Part shown: piece after piece, positions 16,402 to 25,788 of the stretch
How positions within the stretch are numbered: position 1 is the first letter of the stretch
How the letters are laid out: every line of letters starts with the position of its first letter
From: Bacteroidales bacterium
GTDB lineage: Bacteria; Bacteroidota; Bacteroidia; Bacteroidales; Bacteroidaceae
Direction: 5' to 3'
Length of the DNA stretch: 64,000 bases
NCBI GenBank assembly: GCA_029218405.1
Contig: JAQXRG010000103.1
Coordinates: 17,216 to 81,215, forward strand
Translations under genes and position numbers: made by a program
The notes under the pieces: model-generated
Seen by the model: only the letters and a program-made list of their open reading frames with translations
What the model was told of the DNA's origin: nothing
Databases searched by the model: none

Positions 16402-18205
16402 AACCCTGCAGGTCCTTTATCCACAAACGCAGCAGCTGGATACCCTGGTGGTTAATGTCCATGCCGCTCACCTCATCGAGATAACGTACGGCCTTTTGTT
16501 GTTCTCCCAATCCGAGGTAGCCAAAGGCCAGCATGTATTTGCAATGAATCTCGTTCTTGCGGTCGAGACTGTCTTCCCAAATGAGCAGGTCGGGCAGCGA
16601 GACAGCGAAATAGTCCATCACCTGCTTCTCGAAGATGTGCTGTTTGCCATAGCCTACGAGCCGGTAGAAACGGCCGTTGGCCTCGCCACGACGGCCGAGC
16701 TTCAGCAAAGCCAGTCCCTGATAGAAAATCTTGTCGGGCTTGGCATCATTGTAGTACATGGCAGCAGCCGGTTCCTGTGGACCCTGGGTGGCCAGTTCCC
16801 ACCACTTGCGTGCCTCGTCCAGCTGTCCGAGCCCCTCGTGACAACAGCCGAGGAAATAGTGGAAGTCATTCTCCTGAGCACCGAAGAGTTTACCCTCGCC
16901 GAGATGACGGGGATAGTCGAGGCACTGTTCGAGCAGCGGGATGGCGTCCTGGAAACGGCACTCAGTCATCGCCTGCATGGCCAGTCCGACACGGGCTGTC
17001 TGATACTGGGAACTCACCTTGCCTTCGCCTCCTTCCCAGGGATGGAACTGATGCGCGTCCAACTGCTGCTTCGCCTCCGCATACCGGCCGGTCTGGTTGA
17101 GCAGGGTAATCTCTTCGAGCACCAGGTCATCGCGTTGGGCCACCAGGTCAGGATAGTGACAGAGGAAAGCGAGACGTTCTTCGTGCGGTTTCTGCAGAGG
17201 CTTGTAGAGCTGGTCAAGCTCCATCAGCACGCGGGCATCGGTCTCGTCGAGACGGAAGGCACGCTCCATGCACTCCAACGCCTCCTGTTGTCGGTCCTGC
17301 TTGTTGAAGCGGGCCAAGGAGAGATTGCGCCATACAGTGGGGAACTGCGGGTCGAGCTGGGCCGACAGCTCCCAGTTCTCGATGGCGAGGTCATACTGGC
17401 GGGCGGCATAATACAGGCAACCCAGGTAATAAGGAGCCTTGGCTCCCTGAGGATGGGCCAGCTTGGCCGCTTCGAGTGCCATCACGTCTTCCGCACGGTT
17501 GGGGAAACAGTAGCGGGAGTCCGCCTGTTCGGCTTCCTCATAGCGTTGCAGGTAATAGTAGGTCATCGGCGTATCGGCCTTTTCGGCAATGGCCATCTCC
17601 CAGATAGCCTGCGCCTCCTCTAACCGTCCGGCCGCCTGATAGTCGAGCGCCAACTCATCATAGTTCTTGGCCAGTCCCTGCAGCAAGTGTTTCAGTTCGC
17701 CGAGAAGCGATGCATCGCCCGTCAGCAGATACTGCTCATAGCGGCAGCCATAGTTGAAGAGGTCGGTAGCGAGAGCCTCCTGACACACCTTCATCGCCTG
17801 TTCCTTTTGTCCCATGAGCCGCAGCACCGCCGCTTTGAGTGCCAACGTCTTCTGGTTGTGCGCGCCATAGACCAGTCCGCGATTCAGTTCGTCGAGGGCC
17901 TCATCCAGCCGCCCCTGGTATTTCAGTACGAGGGCGAGATGATAGATGGGCTCCCCGTCGTAAGGGTTGGGATTCCGCTTCTGCGAGAGGCGCACCGCCT
18001 TGCGCAAGTAGGTCTCCGCCTTAGCGAACCGCCCCTTGCGGATGAACCAGAGTCCCATGGCATTGAGACAACGGATGTCATTAGGGTCTCGGCGCAACGC
18101 CTCCTCATAGTAATCCACAGGGCTCCAGGTGGCGTGGCGGTATTGCTCTAAGTGCAGTCCGGTGAGATAGAGTTGCTCGTTGGTCTTCACCTGTTCAGGG
18201 AGCAA
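16400..18205 (-). pseudogene. DUF5107/TPR-type protein, N-terminal half missing
   Basis: The frame encodes about 600 residues of tetratricopeptide-like helices. It begins near EQVKTNEQLYLTGLHLEQYR and HATWSPVDYYEEALRRDPND and includes repeats such as PIYHLALVLKYQGRLDEALDE and APYYLGCLYYAARQYDLAIE (shortened here). This is the pattern of the C-terminal half of Bacteroidales DUF5107 proteins, normally about 1100 residues with an N-terminal beta-rich domain and a signal. Here there is only a TTG near 18205, and an in-frame stop lies at 18233-18235, immediately where an AraC relic on the other strand begins. I read it as decapitated by a deletion. The remaining frame is intact, so expression from a cryptic start cannot be excluded. 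Confidence 0.75.
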
Positions 18206-18227
18206 CGCCGCCTCGGCACTGTCGGGG

Positions 18228-18512
18228 ATGGGTCAGAACCACATGGCCCTACAGCAGGTCCTCGACTATATCGGCTACTCACAGAGTCATTTCTGCGCGC
18301 TCTTCAAACGGCAGACGGGCATGAGTCCGCTCGCCTATTTCAACCGTCTGAAGATACAGCGAGCCTGCCTGCTGCTGAGAGAGACCGAACTGAAAATCAA
18401 CCAAATCTGCCACAAGCTGGGCATCAAGGACCAGTATTACTTCTCACGGCTGTTCTCCAAGACCATGGGGCAGTCGCCCACTGACTACCGTAAGCACCCA
18501 TCGTCCGCCTGA
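18228..18512 (+). pseudogene. AraC-family regulator, C-terminal helix-turn-helix relic
   Basis: The 94 codons encode almost exactly the AraC double helix-turn-helix. They run from VLDYIGYSQSHFCALFKRQTG through SPLAYFNRLKIQRACLLL to the second helix-turn-helix ICHKLGIKDQYYFSRLFSK and end with the family terminus GQSPTDYRK. The sensory/cupin N-terminus (about 170-200 residues) and part of the first helix are absent. No -7 element is visible upstream, because the upstream DNA is the DUF5107 relic on the opposite strand. It is most likely a non-functional remnant sharing the deletion junction near 18215-18250. Confidence 0.75.
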
Positions 18513-18537
18513 CAGCCGGCCGTCCCTCCGCGCGCCG

Positions 18538-19692
18538 TCATTTCCGCTCAATGAGCGCGATGACCACCGGCTTCGGTGTCTGAATCCGCCGTCCGGTATC
18601 CGACAACAGTCCTGTTTCGGCGTTCCGTTCATAGATTTCGATCTCGTCCGTGTCGCGGCAGGCCACCAGCACAAACTTTCCGTTCGGGGTCAAGGCAAAG
18701 TTGCGCGGATGCGCCCCCGTGAGCTGGTAGCCCACCTTGGTCAGCGTACCGTCCTCCGCCTTCACGGCAAACACCGCCACCCCGTCCGCCTGCAGACGGT
18801 TGGAAGCATAGAGAAACTTCCCGTCGGGCGACAAGTGGATGTCCGCACTGCCCTTCGCCCCCACTGTATCGGCCTGGATGCTCTGCACCTGCCGCAGCGA
18901 GGCACCGTCGTAGTCCATCACCACCACGTCCCCCTTCAACTCATTGATGACATAGAGGTGTTTCCCGCTCCCGTCGAAGACCGCATGCCGCGGACCTGAA
19001 CCCGGCGCCAGCTGTACATCGAACGCCTCGGCCGCATTCAGCAACCCTTCGCCCGACGCGTCGATGGGGAACACGTGGATGCAGTCAGTCCCCAGGTCAT
19101 TGGCCAACAGGAACTTCCCGTCGGGCGAGAAGTACACACAGTGCAAATGCGGCTGCTCCTGCCGTTCCGCATCGGAGCCCTTCCCCTCAAAGCGGATGAC
19201 ATTGCCTTCGCCCAACGTCCCGTCCTCATCCACCGGAAACACGGTGATGCTCGCTCCGTTATAGTTCGCCGTCACCACATAATCCCTGCCCGGACTCAGC
19301 GTGATGTTGCACGGAGCCGCTCCATCAGTCGCACTTTCTCCCAAGAACGAAAGCTGTTTCGTCACCGGGTCCAGCAGCAGCGCGTTTGCGGTCGAGGTCT
19401 TCTCCTCGTTCTCGCCCACTGAATACACATGCTGTCCGTCGGGCGCGACCGTCAGGAACGAAGGGTTGCGGATTCCCTTCAGCCCACTGCAATAGACCCC
19501 TTCCCCCGTCTCCTGGTTCCATTCATATACCTTGATACCTTCCGCGTCCGCTTCCGCATAACTGCCCACCAGCATCAGCAGGGTATCTCCACTCATCTTG
19601 CCTTCGGCCTCAGCGGCTTTCCTGCCGCCGTTTCCCGAGCACGCCCCGAGCAAGGCTGCGCTCATACACATTGCCAACATCGATTTTCTCAT
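18538..19692 (-). CDS. Lactonase-family seven-bladed beta-propeller lipoprotein (6-phosphogluconolactonase-like)
   Basis: The 384-residue protein carries a lipoprotein signal peptide with lipobox LLGAC. It has propeller repeats of the Pgl/YbhE type: NPSFLTVAPDGQHVYSVGE, CNITLSPGRDYVVTANYNG, HLHCVYFSPDGKFLLANDLG and GPRHAVFDGSGKHLYVINEL. Family members hydrolyse 6-phosphogluconolactone or act as poorly defined lactonases. Export as a lipoprotein argues against a cytoplasmic pentose-phosphate role here, so the substrate is open. I chose the start at 19692 over 19710 because the -7 box at 19725-19732 leaves too short a leader for the earlier codon. It converges with the AraC relic. Confidence 0.85.
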   Translation of the reverse strand: MRKSMLAMCMSAALLGACSGNGGRKAAEAEGKMSGDTLLMLVGSYAEADAEGIKVYEWNQETGEGVYCSGLKGIRNPSFLTVAPDGQHVYSVGENEEKTSTANALLLDPVTKQLSFLGESATDGAAPCNITLSPGRDYVVTANYNGASITVFPVDEDGTLGEGNVIRFEGKGSDAERQEQPHLHCVYFSPDGKFLLANDLGTDCIHVFPIDASGEGLLNAAEAFDVQLAPGSGPRHAVFDGSGKHLYVINELKGDVVVMDYDGASLRQVQSIQADTVGAKGSADIHLSPDGKFLYASNRLQADGVAVFAVKAEDGTLTKVGYQLTGAHPRNFALTPNGKFVLVACRDTDEIEIYERNAETGLLSDTGRRIQTPKPVVIALIERK

Positions 19693-19724
19693 ACTTAATT
19701 GGTTAAACAAATTAAAATACGGCC

Positions 19725-19732
19725 CAAATATA
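19725..19732 (-). promoter_or_regulatory. -7 element for the lactonase-like gene
   Basis: CAAATATA on the plus strand reads TATATTTG on the minus strand, a match to TAnnTTTG. No clear -33 element is visible. Confidence 0.5.
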
Positions 19733-19750
19733 CGGATTTTCGGGGAAAAA

Positions 19751-19782
19751 CTTGCACGATAAAGGAGAAAAGCCTACTTTTG
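19751..19782 (+). promoter_or_regulatory. Promoter of the tmRNA gene
   Basis: CTTG (19751-19754), a 20-base spacer, then TACTTTTG (19775-19782). The mature tmRNA 5' end lies 25 bases downstream, leaving a short 5' trailer to be removed by RNase P. Confidence 0.75.
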
Positions 19783-19807
19783 TACCCAAAATATGTACGA
19801 CATCAAT

Positions 19808-20200
19808 GGGGTTGTTTGGTTTTGACAGCGAGAGATGTGGTACGTAAGCATGCAGTGCGTGGTAGGTTGGCACTCTAATCCCAGTCTTCAAACAATTATC
19901 TGGCAACGAATCTTATGCTCTCGCTGCTTAATCGAAGTACAGTAGATTAGCTTTATTTCCGCCACAGTGGTGGAAACGAGACATCGCCCAAAAGCTCTTG
20001 TTCCGAAGCGTTTGAGAAGGCGGTGCAGCAAAATCGGGAATAGTTCCGGCTTCGTCCCGCAGTTGGAATGAGATACAGGGACTAAGGTGTAAGTGGGTGG
20101 CTCTGGTCTTGCTTGCACACGAAAACCGAAGGCAGAGATAAGCATGTAGAAAGCGTATGGCTTCCTTGTTTGGACGAGGGTTCGACTCCCTCCAGCTCCA
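19808..20200 (+). ncRNA. ssrA: Transfer-messenger RNA (tmRNA)
   Basis: The 5' end GGGGTTG (19808-19814) pairs with CAGCTCC (20193-20199) as the tRNA-like acceptor stem. The T-loop sequence GGTTCGACTCC lies just before the 3' end, and the CCA is not encoded. The tag reading frame starts at the resume codon GGC (19902-19904) and reads G-N-E-S-Y-A-L-A-A followed by TAA (19929-19931). This is the YALAA-type degron of Bacteroidota and directs rescued proteins to proteases such as ClpXP, also encoded in this window. The length of about 393 bases is normal, and the RNA is preceded by a promoter and followed by a terminator. Confidence 0.95.
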
Positions 20201-20211
20201 CAAGTACATGA

Positions 20212-20244
20212 AAGAGCCCGTTGATGGTGTCAGCGGGCTCTTTT
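20212..20244 (+). terminator. Rho-independent terminator of ssrA
   Basis: GAGCCCG (20214-20220) pairs with CGGGCTC (20234-20240), followed by TTTT. Confidence 0.9.
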
Positions 20245-20310
20245 CTTCTATCTAAACAACTTGAACTTATTCGTGATGTCCTTGTACGTCTTGACTGAAC
20301 CGGTGAGGCA

Positions 20311-20373
20311 TCTTGAACGGTGTTCGAATGCCGTTTGAACACTGTTCGAACCGCGTTTAAACGGCGTTTATAT
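20311..20373. repeat. Array of six 8-bp palindromes spaced exactly 11 bp (type GTTYRAAC)
   Basis: Units begin at 20311 (TCTTGAAC), 20322 (GTTCGAAT), 20333 (GTTTGAAC), 20344 (GTTCGAAC), 20355 (GTTTAAAC) and 20366 (GTTTATAT). The inner units are perfect or near-perfect palindromes; the 3-base spacers are variable and G/C-rich. The array lies between the ssrA terminator and the alcohol dehydrogenase promoter, about 93 bases upstream of that gene's -7 box. A second array of the same kind is at 46466-46506. Phasing at one helical turn suggests a protein-binding array; this is inference. Confidence 0.8.
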
Positions 20374-20465
20374 CCATAGCATCGGCAGCGTCTTCGCCTC
20401 CCAGCCACCGGTCATTCTCCTGCAAATTTTTCCACCCGATAAGGAGGTCTTTTGATAGAATGTTG

Positions 20466-20473
20466 TAACTTTG
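20466..20473 (+). promoter_or_regulatory. -7 element for the iron alcohol dehydrogenase gene
   Basis: TAACTTTG matches TAnnTTTG and lies 40 bases before the start codon. A TTTG at 20451-20454 is too close to be a standard -33 element. Confidence 0.55.
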
Positions 20474-20513
20474 TCGCTATAAACTGTTTCAACACATCAT
20501 ACTATCAATTATC

Positions 20514-21692
20514 ATGAATAACTTCACATTCTACAGTCCCACGGAATTTGTCTTCGGCAGAGAGACAGAGACCCAGGTGGGCAGACTCTGCATACGCTAT
20601 GGTGCACGACGCGTCATGATAGTCTATGGAGGCGGCAGCGTGGTACGCTCCGGTCTTCTGGACCGTGTCAAAGACTCCCTCACGAGGGAGGGCATCGTAT
20701 GCTGCGAACTCTCAGGTGTGCAACCCAACCCTGTTGATACGAAAGTCCGCGAAGGACTGGCACTGGCCCAGGAGTTCCAGCCAGACTTCCTGCTTCCTGT
20801 CGGTGGCGGCTCGGTCATCGATACGGCCAAGGCCATTGCAGTGGGCTACTACTACGAAGGTGACTTTTGGGATTTCTACATCGGAAAGGCCAAACCCCAC
20901 CAAGCATTGCCCGTGGGTGTCGTACTCACCATCCCCGCCGCAGGCAGCGAAGGCAGTGGCAACACGGTCATAACGGACACCCGGACGAAGGTGAAGACCG
21001 GCCTGCGCGAGCCGATGCTCCTGCGCCCCCGATTCGCCGTCATGAACCCGGAGCTGACAATGACACTGCCCGCATGGCAGACTGCGAGCGGCATTAGCGA
21101 CATGATGGCGCACATCCTGGAACGCTACCTGAGCAATACGCCCGACGTACAAATCGGCGACCGTCTGGCGGAGGGAATGCTTCTGGCCATCATGGAGATG
21201 GCGGCACGCGTGATGAAAGATCCGCTGGACTATGAGGCTCGCGCCAACATCATGTGGTGTGGCACCATTGCCCACAACGACACTTGTTCGCTGGGACGGA
21301 AGGAGGACTGGTTCAGCCATGCCATGGAGCATGAGGTTTCGGCGGAATACGACGTGACACATGGTGCCGGACTGGCCGTCATCGTACCGGCCTTCCTCCT
21401 GTATGCATCCCGCCACAACCCTCACAAGGTGGCACAGCTGGCGCACAGAGTGCTCGGAATCGCTGATTCGGGCGACATGGAGGAGGATGCCCGGCAAGGG
21501 GCACTGGCCTTGAAGGCCTGGCTGCACGACGTGCTCAGGATGCCCGTCAACTTCTCTCAGCTCGGCATCCAAGCACCCGACCTGGAACTGATGAACACTC
21601 GCCTGCACAAGCTCAAGGGCGAGGTACTGCATGGATACATGGACCTGGACGCTGCAGCCACGATGGAGATTTATCGCATGGTCATGGAATGA
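20514..21692 (+). CDS. Iron-containing alcohol dehydrogenase (YqhD/BDH type)
   Basis: The 392-residue cytoplasmic oxidoreductase has the dinucleotide motif GGGSVID at 97-103. The metal ligands of group III alcohol dehydrogenases are D196, H200, H269 (WFSHAMEHE) and H283 (VTHGAG). The overall sequence follows the NADPH-dependent butanol dehydrogenase/YqhD branch, which reduces aldehydes and helps detoxify reactive carbonyls or balance redox during fermentation. The physiological substrate is not evident. It is a single-gene unit with its own -7 element and a strong terminator after it. Confidence 0.92.
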   Translation: MNNFTFYSPTEFVFGRETETQVGRLCIRYGARRVMIVYGGGSVVRSGLLDRVKDSLTREGIVCCELSGVQPNPVDTKVREGLALAQEFQPDFLLPVGGGSVIDTAKAIAVGYYYEGDFWDFYIGKAKPHQALPVGVVLTIPAAGSEGSGNTVITDTRTKVKTGLREPMLLRPRFAVMNPELTMTLPAWQTASGISDMMAHILERYLSNTPDVQIGDRLAEGMLLAIMEMAARVMKDPLDYEARANIMWCGTIAHNDTCSLGRKEDWFSHAMEHEVSAEYDVTHGAGLAVIVPAFLLYASRHNPHKVAQLAHRVLGIADSGDMEEDARQGALALKAWLHDVLRMPVNFSQLGIQAPDLELMNTRLHKLKGEVLHGYMDLDAAATMEIYRMVME

Positions 21693-21710
21693 AAACAATG
21701 ACAACCCAGT

Positions 21711-21754
21711 AAAAAGTGGTCCGCCCTGACAAGAACAGGACGGACCACTTTTCT
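21711..21754 (+). terminator. Terminator after the alcohol dehydrogenase gene
   Basis: AAAAGTGGTCCG and CGGACCACTTTT form a long stem, extended inward by CCCTG/CAGG, with T-rich sequence after it. Confidence 0.85.
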
Positions 21755-21842
21755 GTATCGGAAACACATACCGTCCGTACTGCCCTTCTGCCCGTTGTCG
21801 TAGAGACCGTATTAGGTGAAAGGGACAACCGGGCGGCTACAG

Positions 21843-21868
21843 AAAAGGCGGACCCGAAAGTCCGCCTC
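21843..21868 (-). terminator. Terminator of the SLC13 transporter gene
   Basis: GGCGGAC and GTCCGCC form a 7-bp stem with a 6-base loop. On the minus strand it is followed by TTTTCT, 41 bases beyond the stop at 21907. Confidence 0.75.
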
Positions 21869-21906
21869 TCCAGAAAGGGCCCGTCCATGCAGGTCCAATA
21901 AGATGT

Positions 21907-23421
21907 TTACAGCAGTCCGGCCGAACCGAGCGCAATGAGCATGGAATAGCCCAACACGAGACCGATAAGACCCATGATGATGCCGACACGCTCCATGTCC
22001 TTCTGCTGAATCATACCCGTAGCATGCGCCAAGGCATTGGGAGGGGTACTGATGGGCAGCACCATGGCCAACGAAGAACCGATAGCGACACCGATGAGCA
22101 GGGTGCTCACGCCACCCACTACCTCCAGGTTCTCGCGGGCACTCATACCAGCAATGGCGAGGATGGGCACCAGCAAGGCAGCGGTTGCCGTGTGCGAGAT
22201 GAAGTTGGCCATCATGTAGCAGATGAGGCCGGAGCCGATAATCATCGCTACAGGCGACCAGGTATTGAACGGAATGGACTCAATCAGGTGCTGCGCCAGA
22301 CCGGTCTCGTTGAGGGCGACACCGAGGGCGAAGCCACCGGCTACCATCCACAGCACAGACCAGCTGATTTCTTCCAGGTCACGCTTGGTGATGACACCCG
22401 TGATACAGAAGATACCGACCGGAATCATGGCTACAACATTAGAATTGACACCGGTGAACTTGTCGGTCATCCACAACAGGACGGTGACAGCGAAGGTGAT
22501 ATAGACGACTACAGAACGCCAGTCGCGCTTGGCCTCTCCCTCAATGTTCAAGTGGATGGTCTTCTGCTTGAAGGGGAACATCTTGAGCAGCAGCAGCCAT
22601 GCGATGAACAGCACCACAAGGGTGAAAGGCAACATGAAGGCCATCCATTCACCGAAGCCCAGGTTCAGGTTCAGTCCTTCGGGATCGTTGAGGTACTTCA
22701 GGGCAATGGCGTTGGGAGGTGTGCCGATGGGGGTCGCCATACCGCCCACATTGGCCGCTACCGGAATGGCAAGGGCCAGACCAATCTTTCCTTTACCGTC
22801 GGCCGGCAAGGCCTTGAGCACCGGAGTGAGGAAGGTCAGCATCATGGCGGCGGTCGCAGTATTGCTGAGGAACATGGAGAAGACGGCGGTAACGAGGATG
22901 AAGCCCAACAGCACGAAGCGGCTCTGGGTGCCGAACGGCTTGAGCATGGTGCGGGCGAGCATCAGGTCAAGGCCGCTCTTGGTAGCGGAGATAGCGAGGA
23001 TGAAGCCACCGATGAACAGCATGATGATGGGGTCAGCGAAGCAGTGAAGGATGGACTTGTACTTCACCGACTGGCCCAATGCCTCGGGAGCGTAACCCTG
23101 GACAAAGAACCAGAAACTGCTGTCGGACACGGACAAGAGCAGGAGCACCACCACCATCATGGACGTGGTCCAGGCAGGCACAGCCTCGAACACCCACATC
23201 AGGGTGGCGAAGACAAAGATGGAAATCAATCGCTGTTCGATAACGGTCAGTCCGGCAATGCCGAACGCCTCAATAGGCAACAGCCACAATACTAATGCCG
23301 TAAGGATGGCAATCGACAGCTTGACAATGCGTCCCGGCAACTTGTTTTCCGACAATCTCCGGGCCTTCTTCAACTCATGATAGGATTCGACCAATTGGAA
23401 TCCATGGAACAGTTTAAACAT
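21907..23421 (-). CDS. SLC13/DASS family anion:sodium symporter
   Basis: The 504-residue inner-membrane protein has about eleven to twelve hydrophobic helices. It carries the two inverted-repeat signature motifs of the divalent anion:sodium symporter family, SNTATAAMM in the first half and SHTATAALL in the second. Each is followed by a small-residue-rich stretch (GGMATPIGTPPNAIAL and AMVLPISTPPNALA). Such carriers import dicarboxylates, citrate or sulfate with Na+. Succinate or fumarate would suit a fermenting Bacteroidales, but specificity cannot be read here. An AT-rich 112-base gap separates it from mutL, with a weak minus-strand TATCTTTA at 23475-23482. Confidence 0.92.
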   Translation of the reverse strand: MFKLFHGFQLVESYHELKKARRLSENKLPGRIVKLSIAILTALVLWLLPIEAFGIAGLTVIEQRLISIFVFATLMWVFEAVPAWTTSMMVVVLLLLSVSDSSFWFFVQGYAPEALGQSVKYKSILHCFADPIIMLFIGGFILAISATKSGLDLMLARTMLKPFGTQSRFVLLGFILVTAVFSMFLSNTATAAMMLTFLTPVLKALPADGKGKIGLALAIPVAANVGGMATPIGTPPNAIALKYLNDPEGLNLNLGFGEWMAFMLPFTLVVLFIAWLLLLKMFPFKQKTIHLNIEGEAKRDWRSVVVYITFAVTVLLWMTDKFTGVNSNVVAMIPVGIFCITGVITKRDLEEISWSVLWMVAGGFALGVALNETGLAQHLIESIPFNTWSPVAMIIGSGLICYMMANFISHTATAALLVPILAIAGMSARENLEVVGGVSTLLIGVAIGSSLAMVLPISTPPNALAHATGMIQQKDMERVGIIMGLIGLVLGYSMLIALGSAGLL

Positions 23422-23533
23422 AAGGTAAGATTAGAATAAATAAGTAGTAATGTTTATAGCTCTCAAAAACGCGATAAAGATACACTATTATTTTGATTCT
23501 ACCTAATTTTCCGGAATTAAGTTGAAAGAAAGT

Positions 23534-25456
23534 TTACTTGAACATTTTCTCTATGTCCTCTTCCTGAATGACCGACAGCACCAGCTTGCCATCGGGTGTA
23601 TAGTTGGGCGTAGGCAGCTCAAAGAGACTGTCCACCAAGCTGTTCATCTCTTCATTGGTCAGTACCTGACCGGGCACAATGGCCGCAGAACGAGCCAAAG
23701 AGAGTGCCAGCAGGTGCTGGATCTCTTCTTTCACCTTGCAACCTTTCTCCAGGGCGGTCTGCACCATACCGGTCACCAACGACTCAGGGTTCAGGCCTTC
23801 GATGCCGGCCGGCACTCCGTTGATGGCGTAGGAGCCGCCTCCCAGCGGGCTGAGGTCGAAGCCCAGTGCGGAAAGGTCGTCGAGGATGCTCTCCAGCACG
23901 GGCACTTCGGCCGGTGAGAAATGCACCATGTCGGGGAAGAGCATCCGCTGTGAGGCGTTCCTGCGGCTGTCCATCTGCCGGCGGTACTGCTCGTAGAGGA
24001 TGGTGGTGTGCGCCCGCTGCTGGTCGATGATCATCAGTCCGGACTTGACGGAGGTCAGGATGTAGCTGCCCTTGTATTGGAAATGCTGGGTCAACGATGA
24101 GGCGGACGCGGCAGACGGTCCCTCACCGAACACATCGCCCACGGCCTGCGGATGGCTCCCCTCGGTGTCGGAAACGGCGGGCATCTCTTCCTCAAACGCC
24201 GGAGGTTCGAGGAGGTCCGTTGAACGAGAGGAGGACGCATGCTCCAGTCCATGGAACAAGGGCTCCCACTCGGTACGGGCAGGGGAAGGCGAACCTGCCG
24301 AAGAGTAGGAAGAAGGCGGCGCTACCGTGGCATTGGCGGCAAACGGATTGTACGTGGGGTCAATGGAAGTGACCGGTGGCCGGGAAGGCCCCGACTGGTA
24401 AGTGGCCAGGTCAAGGGCAGGAATATCGGGCATCCCTTCGGTGTCGAAGTCGATGGAAGGGACCGCGTTGAAGCGTCCTAAGGTCTCTTTGACTGCCGCA
24501 GAGAGAATCTGCCAGATGGCCTGCTCGTTCTCGAACTTGATTTCCGTCTTGGTGGGATGGATATTGACATCAATTTGCGCAGGGTCCACTTCAAAATACA
24601 GGAAATAGGACATCTGCTCCCCTGCGGGAATGAGATGCTCGTAGGCATCCGCCACAGCCCGGTGGAAATAGGGATGACGCATGTAGCGCCCGTTGACGAA
24701 GAAGTACTGACGGGCTCCCTTCTTGCGGGCCGACTCGGGCTTCCCAAGAAAGCCGTGGATGTGGACCATGGTGGTGGTCAGGTCGAGCGATAGCAGTTCC
24801 TGGTTGAGTTTCTTTCCGAACACCCCCATGATGCGCTGCCGCAACTGGATGGCGGGCAAGTGAAGCAGCTCGGTGTCGTTGTGGCGCAGCGTGAACGTGA
24901 TGTCGGGATTGACCAAGGCGATGCGCTCGAACTCAGCCAGGATATTGCTCAGTTCGGTCTGGTTGGACTTCAGGAACTTACGACGGGCCGGGACATTGAA
25001 GAACAGGTTCTTCACGCAGAAGTTGCTGCCTTTGGGGCATGCCACTGCCTCCTGGCTCTCGACTTTGGAGCCGGCGATAGAAAGGGACGTACCCAACTGT
25101 CCTGCTTCCTGACAGGTGCGCAGTTCCACCTGGGCCACCGCCGCGATGGAGGCCAGTGCCTCGCCACGGAACCCCATGGTACGGAGTGCAAAGAGGTCGG
25201 CCGCCTCGCGTATCTTCGAGGTGGCATGCCGCTCAAACGCCAAGCGGGCGTCAGTCTCAGACATTCCCTTCCCATCATCAATGACCTGGATGCAGGTCTT
25301 CCCAGCATCGGTGACCGACACGTCGATACGAGTGGCGCCCGCGTCAATGGCGTTCTCCACCAGCTCCTTCACCACAGAAGCTGGCCGTTGGATGACTTCG
25401 CCCGCCGCTATCTGGTTGGCCACCGCATCGGGCAACAGACGGATGATATCGCTCAT
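23534..25456 (-). CDS. mutL: DNA mismatch repair protein MutL
   Basis: The 640-residue protein has the GHL ATPase motifs [12 protein letters not shown] (31-42), DDGKGM (60-65) and GFRGEA (95-100). A proline/serine-rich linker of about 120 residues (near 340-460) and a C-terminal dimerisation domain follow. MutL connects mismatch recognition by MutS to strand removal. The C-terminal segment reads [15 protein letters not shown], which does not fit the DQHAx2Ex4E endonuclease motif of nicking MutLs, so this MutL is probably not an endonuclease. It is the last gene of the minus-strand cluster beginning at guaB, 16 bases after the small membrane protein. Confidence 0.95.
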   Translation of the reverse strand: MSDIIRLLPDAVANQIAAGEVIQRPASVVKELVENAIDAGATRIDVSVTDAGKTCIQVIDDGKGMSETDARLAFERHATSKIREAADLFALRTMGFRGEALASIAAVAQVELRTCQEAGQLGTSLSIAGSKVESQEAVACPKGSNFCVKNLFFNVPARRKFLKSNQTELSNILAEFERIALVNPDITFTLRHNDTELLHLPAIQLRQRIMGVFGKKLNQELLSLDLTTTMVHIHGFLGKPESARKKGARQYFFVNGRYMRHPYFHRAVADAYEHLIPAGEQMSYFLYFEVDPAQIDVNIHPTKTEIKFENEQAIWQILSAAVKETLGRFNAVPSIDFDTEGMPDIPALDLATYQSGPSRPPVTSIDPTYNPFAANATVAPPSSYSSAGSPSPARTEWEPLFHGLEHASSSRSTDLLEPPAFEEEMPAVSDTEGSHPQAVGDVFGEGPSAASASSLTQHFQYKGSYILTSVKSGLMIIDQQRAHTTILYEQYRRQMDSRRNASQRMLFPDMVHFSPAEVPVLESILDDLSALGFDLSPLGGGSYAINGVPAGIEGLNPESLVTGMVQTALEKGCKVKEEIQHLLALSLARSAAIVPGQVLTNEEMNSLVDSLFELPTPNYTPDGKLVLSVIQEEDIEKMFK

Positions 25457-25472
25457 GGCTCTCCTCCTTTCC

Positions 25473-25769
25473 TTACAGCGTGAACTCGCCGGTGACGAGG
25501 TAATGCAAGATGTACATCAGCACCAGAATGGCCACGAAGAGGGTGCCGTAGGTCAATGGCTTGCGCCCGCTCTCTTTCCGTCGCTTGAGGTAGGTGGTAC
25601 CTTCCACAAACTTGCCACGGATATCTTCAGGAGTGAATTCCTTCGGCGGCAACATGCCAAGGTCACGCCGGGCGGTCTCTTCAATCTTCTGCAGTTTCTC
25701 TTTCCGCTCGTCCACGTAGATGTACTCATGATGGTACGCGCGGGGCTTTCTCATGGTAAACATTCCCAT
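25473..25769 (-). CDS. Small protein with one C-terminal membrane helix, unknown function
   Basis: The 98-residue product has a charged N-terminal two-thirds ([20 protein letters not shown], then [20 protein letters not shown]) and one hydrophobic helix near residues 74-92 ([18 protein letters not shown]). It looks tail-anchored in the inner membrane with the bulk in the cytoplasm. The gene lies between the OstA-like gene (19-base gap) and mutL (16-base gap), so it belongs to the same transcript. I do not recognise a characterised family. Confidence 0.75.
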   Translation of the reverse strand: MGMFTMRKPRAYHHEYIYVDERKEKLQKIEETARRDLGMLPPKEFTPEDIRGKFVEGTTYLKRRKESGRKPLTYGTLFVAILVLMYILHYLVTGEFTL

Positions 25770-25788
25770 AGCTGTATTCTCCTTCTAT

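Noticed and set aside
20171-20200. tRNA gene suggested by a T-loop sequence GGTTCGACTCC
   Set aside because: It is the 3' tRNA-like end of tmRNA; the acceptor stem pairs with 19808-19814.
22024-23295. A 423-codon plus-strand frame opposite the SLC13 transporter
   Set aside because: Histidine/glutamine-rich translation typical of antisense to a membrane protein; the minus-strand protein has clear family motifs.
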